Assembly: GCA_022616515.1 (NCBI GenBank) | Contig: JAKEEQ010000070.1 | Coordinates: 1 to 34,751 of the forward strand | From: Chloroflexota bacterium | GTDB taxonomy: Bacteria; Chloroflexota; Anaerolineae; Aggregatilineales; J027 | Length of the DNA stretch: 34,751 nucleotides | Direction of reading: 5' to 3' | Shown: piece after piece, positions 17,076 to 24,926 of the stretch | Numbering within the stretch: the first letter of the stretch is position 1 | How the letters are laid out: the number at the start of each line of letters is the position of its first letter | Position numbers and translations under genes: made by a program | Notes under the pieces: generated by a model | Database searches by the model: none | The model's input: the letters and a program-made list of their open reading frames with translations, nothing else | What the model was told of the DNA's origin: nothing

Positions 17076-18824
17076 ATGACGATTCGTGATGTTCCCAGTG
17101 ATTTAACTATTGCTCAGAGCGCTACTGTGCGCCCCATTGTAGACATTGCCGCCTTGCTTGGTCTTGATGAAGATGATCTTGAACTATTCGGAAAATTCAA
17201 GGCTAAAGTCCATCTGGATGTCCTGAAAAAATATGCTGACCGTCCCCTCGGTAAATACGTTGATGTGACCGCCATCACGCCCACACCTCTGGGTGAAGGC
17301 AAAACCGCAACGACGATTGGCCTCACTCAGGCACTGGGCTACATCGGGCAAAATGCGGTAGCCTGCATTCGCCAGCCAAGCCAGGGGCCTACCTTTGGCA
17401 TCAAAGGCGGCGCGGCAGGTGGCGGCTACAGTCAGGTTATCCCCATGGAAGACTTTAATCTTCACCTGACCGGCGATATCCACGCTATCAGTGCAGCCCA
17501 CAACCTCGCAGCAGCAGCCATTGACGCCCGCCTCTACCATGAATCTCGTATGACTGATGAACAACTCGAAAAGATAGGTCTGAAGCGGCTCGATATTGAT
17601 CCCTACAGCATCACATGGCGGCGCGTTGTCGACATCAATGACCGCTCCCTGCGGAATGTGGTTATCGGTCTCGGCCCGCTGGAGGATGGTCTGGAGCGGC
17701 AAACCGGCTATGACATCACTGTCGCCAGCGAATTGATGGCGATCCTAGCCCTGACGACAGGGTTGCACGACCTGCGCCAGCGAGTTGGTCGGGTCGTAGT
17801 TGCCAGCAACAATAGTGGTGACCCAATCACCCTTGAAGACATCAGCGTAGCAGGTGCGATTACCGTCTTGATGAAAGACACTGTCATGCCAACTCTGCTG
17901 CAAACACTCGAAGGGCAGCCCGCCTTTGTCCATGCCGGGCCATTCGCCAACATAGCGCACGGCAACAGCAGCATTCTCGCCGACCAGATTGCCCTGCGCC
18001 TGTCCGATTACGTCATCACCGAGAGCGGTTTTGGATCGGACATCGGCTTTGAAAAATTTGCCAATATCAAATGCCGGTACAGCGGATTGAGGCCGGATGC
18101 TGTTGTAATGGTTGCTACGGTACGGGCGCTGAAGATGCATGGTGGTGGTCCTCGCGTAGTGCCCGGTAAACCACTGGCTTCCGAATATACCGAGGAAAAT
18201 CTTGACCTGTTGAAAGCCGGGGCTGAAAATCTGGTGGCCCATATCCAGAATGTAAAGAAGTTTGGCATCCCGGTCGTCGTAGCAGTTAACCGCTTCCTGA
18301 CAGATACGAACGCCGAGATTGAAATGGTGGTCCGCATCGCAAAAGAAGCCGGGGCCTTCGCAGCAGTCGAATCCAGAACGTGGGCCGAAGGTGGTTCGGG
18401 CGGTGAGGATCTTGCCCGCGCCGTCGTGGACGCCTGTAACCAGTCCAGCGAATTCAAGTTCCTCTACGATGAGAAACTGCCCATCAAGGACAAAATTGAA
18501 ACCATTGCCCGTGAAATCTATGGGGCTGCCGAAGTGACCTACGAACCGCAGGCGTTGAAGCAGATAAAATTCTACGAAGACAATGGGTTGGGCGATGTGC
18601 CAATCTGTATGGCAAAGACCCATCTGAGTTTGAGTGATGACGCCAATAAGAAGGGGCGTCCCACTGGCTTTACCATCAACGTTAAGGATGTGCGCGGCAG
18701 TGTCGGTGCAGGTTTTCTGACCGCCCTGCTTGGCGAGATTCGGACCATGCCCGGTCTTGGCTCCAAACCTGCCTTTATGAATGTTGATATTGGCGAGGAT
18801 GGTGAGGTCGTCGGCCTGTTTTAA
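17076..18824 (+). CDS. fhs: Formate-tetrahydrofolate ligase
   Basis: 582 aa from ATG 17076, which has AGGGAGA 10 bases upstream. The frame stays open to an ATG at 17007, but that one has no RBS and would add 23 residues absent from the family. The enzyme makes 10-formyl-THF from formate, THF and ATP, feeding purine and one-carbon pools or the Wood-Ljungdahl methyl branch. The nucleotide loop TPLGEGKT is at 70-77. The family blocks GPTFGIKGGAAGGGYSQ, DFNLHLTGD and FANIAHGNSS are intact, and EGGSGGEDLA follows near the C-terminal third. No folD or other folate gene is adjacent. A 25-base hairpin separates it from the small membrane protein gene downstream. Confidence 0.96.
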   Translation: MTIRDVPSDLTIAQSATVRPIVDIAALLGLDEDDLELFGKFKAKVHLDVLKKYADRPLGKYVDVTAITPTPLGEGKTATTIGLTQALGYIGQNAVACIRQPSQGPTFGIKGGAAGGGYSQVIPMEDFNLHLTGDIHAISAAHNLAAAAIDARLYHESRMTDEQLEKIGLKRLDIDPYSITWRRVVDINDRSLRNVVIGLGPLEDGLERQTGYDITVASELMAILALTTGLHDLRQRVGRVVVASNNSGDPITLEDISVAGAITVLMKDTVMPTLLQTLEGQPAFVHAGPFANIAHGNSSILADQIALRLSDYVITESGFGSDIGFEKFANIKCRYSGLRPDAVVMVATVRALKMHGGGPRVVPGKPLASEYTEENLDLLKAGAENLVAHIQNVKKFGIPVVVAVNRFLTDTNAEIEMVVRIAKEAGAFAAVESRTWAEGGSGGEDLARAVVDACNQSSEFKFLYDEKLPIKDKIETIAREIYGAAEVTYEPQALKQIKFYEDNGLGDVPICMAKTHLSLSDDANKKGRPTGFTINVKDVRGSVGAGFLTALLGEIRTMPGLGSKPAFMNVDIGEDGEVVGLF

Positions 18825-18840
18825 ATCTCGGAGAGAATAA

Positions 18841-18865
18841 GAGGCATACCGCTGTGGTGTGCCTC
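18841..18865 (+). other. Hairpin between fhs and the membrane protein gene
   Basis: GAGGCATACC (18841-18850) and GGTGTGCCTC (18856-18865) form a 10-bp stem with one T-G pair and a 5-nt loop. It is followed by an A-run, not a T-run, then AAGGAGG, so it is more likely an mRNA-processing or stability element than a terminator. Confidence 0.5.
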
Positions 18866-18886
18866 ACAAAAAAGGAGGCAGGTAAC

Positions 18887-19297
18887 ATGCGTAATTTCGT
18901 TCGCGTTTTGTTCGGTCTCTTCTTTATTGCGATGGCGATAGTCAACATCCGGGTGACCATAAACAACCCGGACCTCTATGAGGAGTTTATCACCGAGGAC
19001 ACAGCGCTTTTACCTGTGTACTACTCAGTGTGGCACAACCTCATCGTGCCCGGCTTGCCCTATTTTCTGGTACTGCTAGTTGTGTTTGAGTTTGCGATAG
19101 GCTACTTCATGCTGACACAGGGTAAACCTGTCAAATGGAGTTTGTTGGCGGCGACTGTCTTCACAACCGCGCTCGTTCCTGCCAATTCATATACCTTCGC
19201 CAACATCATTTTGACCGTGATCTTAGTCTGGCTGTTGGTTGCCGACGATTATGATCGCTCGTTCTTTGATCAGATTAAGCAGCGGCATGTCATCTAG
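18887..19297 (+). CDS. Small four-helix membrane protein (DoxX-like)
   Basis: 136 aa. The ATG at 18887 has AAGGAGG eight bases upstream; the longer frame from 18854 has no RBS. Four hydrophobic segments are visible: about 5-25 (LFGLFFIAMAIVNIRVTI), 52-78 (IVPGLPYFLVLLVVFEFAIG), 84-105 (LLAATVFTTALVPANSY) and 108-122 (IILTVILVWLLVA). The layout resembles small DoxX/SURF4-like membrane proteins but no catalytic residues are recognised, so the family is tentative. Its stop codon interlocks with that of the convergent histidine kinase in a CTAG. Confidence 0.75.
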   Translation: MRNFVRVLFGLFFIAMAIVNIRVTINNPDLYEEFITEDTALLPVYYSVWHNLIVPGLPYFLVLLVVFEFAIGYFMLTQGKPVKWSLLAATVFTTALVPANSYTFANIILTVILVWLLVADDYDRSFFDQIKQRHVI

Positions 19298-20838
19298 TCC
19301 GTTGCAGCACCCAGCATATTCGGTCCGGCGATAGGGATTTCGAGGTAAAACTCGCTGCCGTCGCCGGGCTTGCTGTTTACTTTGGCGTCCCCACCATGCT
19401 GCTGGGCGACGTTTTTGACGATATACAATCCCAGACCAGACCCACGCACATTGCGCTCACCTTTGCGGGTCAGGCGTTCACCTTTCAGGAACAGGCGTTC
19501 CTGATCTTCCAGCGGGATACCGGGACCATTGTCTTTCACAAACAGAATAAGGTTGCTCTGTTCAACCCGGCCCCCAACAAATACTTTTCCGTTGTCCGGC
19601 GTATATTTGATGGCGTTTTCCACCAGATTAACCAGTGCTCGTTCAATCATCATGGGATCGAGATTGAGTACCGGCAGATTGTCCGCAACATCAACCACCA
19701 ACTCGATAGTCTTCTTGCTGGCCGCATTGGCAAGGGTGGAAGCGACTTTCTGAACCGTTCCGGCTGGATCAACCAGCTCACGCCGGAGCTGGTAGGTCCC
19801 CATCTCCGGGTCAAGCCGCCCGGCATCCAACACTTTTTCGACCAGATTGGTCATATCGTTGATACTGGTGAGGATTTTGCCAATAAATGTCACTTGTTTC
19901 TCGTTGAGTTCCCCCACCATACCCAGCATATCAAGGAAACCTTTGGCGGCGGTCAGCGGAGAACGCAGGTCATGCGATACCGTATGCAGGAACATGCTCA
20001 TGTTCTCGTTCATGCGTTTATAGCGGGAAATTTCCCACATTATGAGCAGCTTGCCTATCTGCAACCCATGCCGTCCCATAATAGGGGAGACGGAAGGCTT
20101 GAAGGAGCGCCCGTCGGCTGCAACAAAATCCGGTACTATATCGGCGCTAAAATCCTGCCCCTGAATAGTGGCTTTTAACTGCACGTCCTCAATGGCATCC
20201 AGCACCGAGGTTCCAATGGCGTCCTCATCCAGAGCAAACAATGCCTGCGCGGCGGGGTTCATCAACTGGATATTACCATCATTATCCATAATAATGAGAG
20301 CATCATTCGCCCCAGCCATGACCTGCGTGACTTCAATACCCGACAGCGAGATACCCGGTTGGGGTTGGGTAGCAATCAGCGTGGCGACCTCAGTTGCCAC
20401 CATCTCCACGAACTCATATTCATCGTCCTGGAGGCTGTATTCATGATCAAAGCCTACCCAGAGGATGCCCTGATGGCTGCCGTATGCCTCCAATGGAATG
20501 GTGACCAGCGATCTGGCAACGCCTTCCAGTGCCGACAGGTTGAGGTTGGGGGGAGCATCACTGACGTTGGGGACGACGACACGCTGCTTCAAAAATCCCC
20601 AGAGCACGCCATCAACATTGCTCATCACCTGCGCTTTTTCGCCAGCGCCAAAGCTGTCGGCTTCGTCATCTGTGACAATCACTCGTGCACCACCTGCTCC
20701 CACGACTTTGCACAGCCGTGAGAGGATTGGTTCCATGATTTCAGCAAGTGGTTTTCCTGTTGCAATGTCGTGATTGATGTCGCGCAATGCTTGACGTTGG
20801 TTTGCATAGCGTTCGAGTAGAGAATTTGTCACAGTCAA
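19294..20838 (-). CDS. GAF-PAS sensor histidine kinase
   Basis: 514 aa, without membrane segments, so cytoplasmic. Residues about 20-155 form a GAF-like sensor domain and about 165-260 a PAS domain (NDALIIMDNDGNIQLMNPAAQALF). The HisKA dimerisation helix contains the phosphorylated H289 in VSHDLRSPL. The ATP-binding domain has the N box (LVNLVENAIKYTP), G1 (DNGPGIP) and G2 (GSGLGLYIVKN). It is divergent from the REC-CpaE gene at 21009, which is the natural candidate partner, though the pairing is not proven. Its stop overlaps the neighbouring convergent gene by four bases. Confidence 0.93.
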   Translation of the reverse strand: MTVTNSLLERYANQRQALRDINHDIATGKPLAEIMEPILSRLCKVVGAGGARVIVTDDEADSFGAGEKAQVMSNVDGVLWGFLKQRVVVPNVSDAPPNLNLSALEGVARSLVTIPLEAYGSHQGILWVGFDHEYSLQDDEYEFVEMVATEVATLIATQPQPGISLSGIEVTQVMAGANDALIIMDNDGNIQLMNPAAQALFALDEDAIGTSVLDAIEDVQLKATIQGQDFSADIVPDFVAADGRSFKPSVSPIMGRHGLQIGKLLIMWEISRYKRMNENMSMFLHTVSHDLRSPLTAAKGFLDMLGMVGELNEKQVTFIGKILTSINDMTNLVEKVLDAGRLDPEMGTYQLRRELVDPAGTVQKVASTLANAASKKTIELVVDVADNLPVLNLDPMMIERALVNLVENAIKYTPDNGKVFVGGRVEQSNLILFVKDNGPGIPLEDQERLFLKGERLTRKGERNVRGSGLGLYIVKNVAQQHGGDAKVNSKPGDGSEFYLEIPIAGPNMLGAATD

Positions 20839-20879
20839 ATCTATCTATTCCCAACCATAAGAAGAAAGCACTACTCCGC

Positions 20880-20907
20880 ATTATATCATTGCAGCTAATT
20901 TGGGCAA
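20880..20907 (-). promoter_or_regulatory. Promoter of the GAF-PAS kinase gene
   Basis: On the minus strand TTGCCC (20907-20902) and a perfect TATAAT (20885-20880) are 16 nt apart, about 40 bases before the kinase ATG. Confidence 0.5.
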
Positions 20908-20945
20908 ACGGAAGGTCTGAAAAATTTCACGAACGCTTACGCATG

Positions 20946-20975
20946 TTGCGCTCAATTGGCATTCCGTGCTACACT
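20946..20975 (+). promoter_or_regulatory. Promoter of the REC-CpaE / Sir2 / kinase operon
   Basis: TTGCGC (20946-20951) and TACACT (20970-20975) are 18 nt apart, about 34 bases before the ATG at 21009. Each hexamer matches four of six consensus positions. Confidence 0.45.
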
Positions 20976-21008
20976 GCCCACGAAGTAGGATGATGAGGTC
21001 CCGAAATT

Positions 21009-22166
21009 ATGTCCAGCAAAATACTTATTGTAGATGATGATGCCGATAGTCTTAAACTTATTGGCTTGATGTTACAGCGTCAGGGCTATGAGGTCGCCAC
21101 GGCGGCTTCAGGTACACAGGCATTGCAGGCGGCGGTTGCTCAGGACCCTGACCTGATCATCCTGGATATTATGATGCCGGATATGGATGGGTATACGGTC
21201 TGCCGCAATTTGCGAAATGACCAGCGTACTGTTGATATTCCTATTCTTATGTTCACGGCCAAAACCCTTGTGGATGATAAAGTCGCCGGGTTTGAAGCTG
21301 GCGCGGATGATTATCTCACCAAGCCGACCCATCCTGCCGAGTTAGCAGCACGTGTACAGGCGATTCTGGCCCGCAGCAGCGCCCGCACTGGTGACAGCAG
21401 CCCGGAGTCCTCTCCAAGTGTCACCCTGGGTTTTATTGGGGCCAAGGGCGGCGTTGGTTTGAGCACACTCGTCACCAATCTGGCAGCCGTTATCGCGGGA
21501 GAGCAGGCCACCGCTGTGGTGGATTTCCGGCTTGGGCATGGCACAATCGGGTTGAGTCTGGGCTTTCCGCAGGCCACCGCTCTGGCAAATGTTCTGGCAA
21601 AGTCGCCAGCGGAAATAACCACTCAGTTAATTGAACAGGAACTTATTGCCGATGAGAAAAGCGGCCTGTATCTTTTACCCTCTTCACCACGCAGCCGTGA
21701 AGGGCAGGTGCGTGTTTCGCTGGACGCCGCCCGTGCGGTTGTGAATGGTTTGAGTCGCCTGGCACCAAATGTCTTGTCAGACCTCGGTCCGGGCCTTAAT
21801 CCGGTCGCGATGTCCCTTGCCCGTGAAATGAGCAGGGTGGTGCTTGCTGTCGAGGCGAATCGCATTTCGCTGCAAATGGGCCGTGATATTCTGAATGAGG
21901 TGCGTCAAGCCGGAGTGGGACGTAATAAGACCAGCGTCGTCATTATCAACCGTGTCGAATCGAACCTGCAAATCCCCTGGCAGGACGCCGAACAATTTTT
22001 ACAGAACGAAATTGATGCTGTCATCTCACCAGCACCCGAATTAATGTACCAGTCAATCGAGGCTCGTACTCCCGTCGTCCTTCATCAGCCTGATGCGGTT
22101 GTTTCAGGGCAATACAGCAAACTGGCGAAAGAACTCGTGAGACGGAGCCAGTTGGAAATGGGTTAG
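21009..22166 (+). CDS. Response regulator fused to a CpaE/MinD-like ATPase domain
   Basis: 385 aa. Residues 1-120 are a complete receiver domain: acidic D9-D11, phosphorylated D53 in LDIMMPDMDG, the conserved Thr in MFTAK and the Lys in LTKP. A short linker leads to a ParA/MinD-superfamily domain (about 137-385) of the CpaE type. Its Walker A reads AKGGVGLST: the signature lysine K146 is kept, but the usual lysine before S/T is L151. The Asp of the switch region is present (VVDFRLGHG). CpaE proteins position pilus or secretion machinery or have regulatory roles; no Tad pilus gene is near. The receiver probably takes phosphate from one of the two flanking kinases. The Sir2 gene starts five bases after its stop. 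Confidence 0.85.
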   Translation: MSSKILIVDDDADSLKLIGLMLQRQGYEVATAASGTQALQAAVAQDPDLIILDIMMPDMDGYTVCRNLRNDQRTVDIPILMFTAKTLVDDKVAGFEAGADDYLTKPTHPAELAARVQAILARSSARTGDSSPESSPSVTLGFIGAKGGVGLSTLVTNLAAVIAGEQATAVVDFRLGHGTIGLSLGFPQATALANVLAKSPAEITTQLIEQELIADEKSGLYLLPSSPRSREGQVRVSLDAARAVVNGLSRLAPNVLSDLGPGLNPVAMSLAREMSRVVLAVEANRISLQMGRDILNEVRQAGVGRNKTSVVIINRVESNLQIPWQDAEQFLQNEIDAVISPAPELMYQSIEARTPVVLHQPDAVVSGQYSKLAKELVRRSQLEMG

Positions 22167-22171
22167 CGGTT

Positions 22172-22924
22172 ATGATTGATCAAGCCGTTGAACTCATTCG
22201 CAAATCCAGCTATAGCATTGCATTGACCGGGGCGGGTATCAGTACCCCGTCGGGCATCCCCGACTTTCGCAGCCATGAGAGCGGCCTGTGGAATAATGCT
22301 GATGCCATGCAGGTCGCCAGCCTGAGCGGTTTTCGCTACAATCCCCTTGGCTTTTACACCTGGATTCGACCCTTCGCTGATCTCATCAAGAATGCGCTGC
22401 CAAACCCGGCCCACTTTGCGCTGGCAACATTAGAGGACCTCGGTATGCTGCAAGCGGTCATTACCCAGAACATTGATATGCTGCATGTGGATGCAGGCAA
22501 TCGCAACGTTTATGAAGTGCACGGTCATTTACGCCAGATGACCTGCATCAACTGTTTTAAAGAATATGATTCTGAGCCAATACTTAAAAAGTTCTTTGAG
22601 AACAAAGAAATTGAGGTTCCGCGCTGTCCGGCCTGTGGTGGTGCGTTGAAACCCAATGTTATCCTCTTTGGCGAACAATTACCCATGCAGGTATTTATAA
22701 AAGCCCAACAAGCCGTTCGTCATGCGGATTTAGTGCTGGTAGCAGGCTCATCGCTGGAGGTTCATCCTGTAGCAGATTTTCCCGTTCAGGTGCGAAGGCA
22801 GGGTGGACGGGTTATAATTGTGAACAATGAACGCACAGTGCAAGATGACATTGCCAACGTCGTCATTCGTGGCGATGTTGCTGAGATATTGCCAGCCATC
22901 GTGGATAAACTAGCCAGCGAGTAA
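22172..22924 (+). CDS. cobB: Sir2-family NAD-dependent protein deacylase
   Basis: 250 aa, the normal size for bacterial sirtuins. The NAD-binding GAGISTPSGIPDFR block is at 20-33, TQNIDMLH at 98-105 and the catalytic histidine is H117 in YEVHGH. The structural zinc is bound by C125/C128 and C152/C155. VAGSSLEVHPVADFP is the conserved second NAD/acyl loop. The enzyme removes acyl groups from lysines using NAD and releases nicotinamide. The gene lies five bases after the REC-CpaE gene, and its TAATG overlaps the start of the next histidine kinase, so it belongs to a two-component operon; this suggests a signalling link that the sequence itself cannot prove. Confidence 0.95.
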   Translation: MIDQAVELIRKSSYSIALTGAGISTPSGIPDFRSHESGLWNNADAMQVASLSGFRYNPLGFYTWIRPFADLIKNALPNPAHFALATLEDLGMLQAVITQNIDMLHVDAGNRNVYEVHGHLRQMTCINCFKEYDSEPILKKFFENKEIEVPRCPACGGALKPNVILFGEQLPMQVFIKAQQAVRHADLVLVAGSSLEVHPVADFPVQVRRQGGRVIIVNNERTVQDDIANVVIRGDVAEILPAIVDKLASE

Positions 22925-24159
22925 TGTTAAGAATGACTTCCTATTCGGATGAGAATACGATTCGCAATTATCTGCAATTGATGTCCCGCTACGAACGACT
23001 GATGGAAATCAGCCGTCAGTTGAACTCGACGCTGGACGTGATGACCCTGCTTAGCCAGATTATTTCAGCGGCGACCGAGCTTACCAACACCGAGCAGGCA
23101 TCTATTCTGCTGATTGAACCTAACACCGGTGAACTGCGTTTTACGGCGTCCTCAAACTTGAGTGCGGGCGCGATGGAATCTGTGCCCGTGCCAATGGACG
23201 GCAGTTTAGCCGGATGGGTTGCCACACATGGTGAGCCGGTACTGGTTGAGGACACTCGCAACGAGAAGCGTTTTTTCAGTCAGGCGGATCAGGTATTTAA
23301 TTTCAACACGCGCAATTTGCTGGGTGTGCCCATGACCGCTCGTGGCAGAATCATCGGTGTGGTCGAGGCCATCAATAAAGTGGATGACGAGCCGTGGACT
23401 GAAGATGACGTCAATACCCTGAGCACACTGGCAGGGCAAGCCGCAATTGCCATCGAAAACGCCCGCCTCTTCCAGCAGAGCGACTTTATCGCTGAAATGG
23501 TGCACGAACTGCGCACCCCGCTGGCAGCGTTGAAAGCCAGCACCTCACTGCTGCTGCGGCCACAGCTGGAAGAGGACCGGCGCACCGACATTATCAAGAC
23601 GATGCAGTCGGAAACAGACCGCCTCAGTAGATTGGCGACAGATTTCCTCGATCTGGCACGGCTGGAATCCGGGCGTACCAGACTGGAACGCAGCGAGTTT
23701 GATATTTATGCGCTGGCCTCTGAAAGCCTCGAAGTTGTCCGGCATCAAGCCGACGAGCGGAATATTTCACTGAACATCGACGGTGAGACGTTACACTGCC
23801 TCGGAGACCGCTCAAAACTGAAACAGGTCCTGCTCAATCTGCTCACCAATGCCATCAAATATAACAACGACAATGGCGACATCCATGTTCAGATCGAAGA
23901 AGACGACGCGGATCCTACACTGATTCGGATTGGTGTGCGTGATACCGGGCCGGGCATTTCCGAAGAACACCAGCAGCGTATGTTCGAGAAGTTTTTCCGC
24001 ATCCCTTCCACCTCACAGACGGTGCAGGGTACGGGTCTCGGATTGGTGATCGCCAAACGCATTGTTGAGGCGCATGGCGGCACGATGTGGCTGGAAAGCG
24101 AACTCGGCGAAGGGACGACATTTTTCTTCACTGTGCCAAAGGCGGCGCAGTCCAGTTAA
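22924..24159 (+). CDS. GAF-domain sensor histidine kinase
   Basis: 411 aa. Start ATG 22924 overlaps the sirtuin stop by one base (TAATG); a second ATG at 22933 is possible. A GAF domain spans about 25-180 (STLDVMTLLSQIISAATEL to AAIAIENARLF). HisKA follows with H194 in MVHELRTPL. The kinase core has the N box (LLNLLTNAIKYN), G1 (DTGPGIS), an F box (FEKFFR) and G2 (GTGLGLVIAKRI). No membrane segment is seen. The gene probably shares the operon promoter at 20946. The stop codon is also the first bases of a 180-bp repeat element. Confidence 0.93.
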   Translation: MLRMTSYSDENTIRNYLQLMSRYERLMEISRQLNSTLDVMTLLSQIISAATELTNTEQASILLIEPNTGELRFTASSNLSAGAMESVPVPMDGSLAGWVATHGEPVLVEDTRNEKRFFSQADQVFNFNTRNLLGVPMTARGRIIGVVEAINKVDDEPWTEDDVNTLSTLAGQAAIAIENARLFQQSDFIAEMVHELRTPLAALKASTSLLLRPQLEEDRRTDIIKTMQSETDRLSRLATDFLDLARLESGRTRLERSEFDIYALASESLEVVRHQADERNISLNIDGETLHCLGDRSKLKQVLLNLLTNAIKYNNDNGDIHVQIEEDDADPTLIRIGVRDTGPGISEEHQQRMFEKFFRIPSTSQTVQGTGLGLVIAKRIVEAHGGTMWLESELGEGTTFFFTVPKAAQSS

Positions 24160-24335
24160 TTAATTAACTTCGTAAATTAAATCCCGCTCAGATGATCGGT
24201 ACAAAGCAGGATCGGGTATACCCGACCCCTCCCATATGGGGTGTTTCGGAGGGGCGTGGTACACCACATCCCACACCAACACATTATAAAACTGCATTTA
24301 ATGGAATTAATTTATTAACTTTATAAATTAATTAA
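24156..24335. mobile_element. MITE-like element of 180 bp with a palindrome pair inside
   Basis: The ends are TTAATTAAT and ATTAATTAA, a short terminal inverted repeat. Two 27-nt AT-rich segments (24156-24182 and 24307-24333) are direct repeats matching at about 23 positions. The right segment also folds by itself (AATTAATTTAT at 24305-24315 with ATAAATTAATT at 24323-24333). The core holds two GC-rich palindromes, CGGGTATACCCG (24213-24224) and GTGGTACACCAC (24256-24267), each preceded on its own strand by GGAGGGG and facing each other. The left end includes the kinase stop codon TAA. No target-site duplication or transposase is seen. Confidence 0.5.
24213..24267. repeat. GGAGGGG-type palindromic repeat pair
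   Basis: Two inverted units: the left, read on the minus strand, is GGAGGGGT + CGGGTATACCCG (24232-24213); the right is GGAGGGGC + GTGGTACACCAC (24248-24267). The spacer is 15 nt. A third, single copy lies at 27977-27999. Confidence 0.75.
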
Positions 24336-24342
24336 GCGTTCA

Positions 24343-24726
24343 CTAAGGCACGACGGCGATGCACTCAATCTCCACCAGCGCCCCCAGCGGCAAATCCAGC
24401 CCACCGAATGCAGCGCGAGCTGGTGGATTCATCGTGAAAAACTCAGCATACACCTTATTCATCGCAGCGAAATCGTTAATATCATGCAGCAGAACCGTCA
24501 CCTTCACCACGTCTTGCAGGGTTGCTCCGGCTGCTTCCACGATAGCCTGTAAGTTGAGCAATGCGCGTCCGGTCTGAGCTTCTACGCCGGACGTTAATTG
24601 GCTCGTTGCCGGGTCAAGTCCCAACTGTCCGGCCACAAACAAAAACTTCCCCTCAGCGACGATACCCTGAGAATAGGCTGCTACCGCTTTGGGTGCACCT
24701 TCAGTGGCGATAACTTTACGATTCAT
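24343..24726 (-). CDS. ridA: RidA-family enamine/imine deaminase
   Basis: 127 aa, the normal length of RidA (YjgF/UK114). Members form trimers that hydrolyse reactive 2-aminoacrylate and other imines made by PLP enzymes. The conserved APKAVAAYSQ start, the substrate-binding R104 in PPARAAF and the LPLGALVEIE block with E119 and E121 are all present. AAAGGAGAA lies upstream of the ATG at good spacing. It is probably transcribed on its own or from the Nudix gene upstream; the 200-bp gap to that gene holds a palindrome pair. The symbol is given for family membership only. Confidence 0.93.
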   Translation of the reverse strand: MNRKVIATEGAPKAVAAYSQGIVAEGKFLFVAGQLGLDPATSQLTSGVEAQTGRALLNLQAIVEAAGATLQDVVKVTVLLHDINDFAAMNKVYAEFFTMNPPARAAFGGLDLPLGALVEIECIAVVP

Positions 24727-24807
24727 TACACTTCTCCTTTACACTATTTCAAGCTGGGGGCGGTAGTAGTTTACTTTGCACCGAACAAATGGCGATGCGG
24801 TCGCGCC

Positions 24808-24872
24808 GGACGCCCCGTTGGGCGTCCCTACAGCAGCCCACGATTTTCGTAGGGACGTGCAACGGCACATCC
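24808..24872. repeat. GTAGGGAC-type palindromic repeat pair
   Basis: GGACGCCC-CGTT-GGGCGTCC (24808-24827) then CTAC; 17 nt later GTAG opens a second unit, GGACGTGC-AACG-GCACATCC (24853-24872), with one mismatch. The architecture matches the pair at 15819-15883, but the hairpin sequences differ. Confidence 0.8.
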
Positions 24873-24926
24873 TGTGTATTCATACTGTTTGCAGGCAATG
24901 GTATCCAACCTCTGTTCCTCTTGCAG

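Noticed and set aside
17745-18623. 292-codon minus-strand ORF opposite fhs
   Set aside because: It is a shadow of the conserved fhs coding sequence; the translation shows no known motif.
19396-20178. 260-codon plus-strand ORF opposite the GAF-PAS kinase
   Set aside because: The minus strand encodes all kinase motifs; the antisense frame has no RBS or domain.
22933-22935. Second ATG as start of the second histidine kinase
   Set aside because: The ATG at 22924 forms a classical TAATG coupling with the sirtuin stop; the later start remains possible but not preferred.
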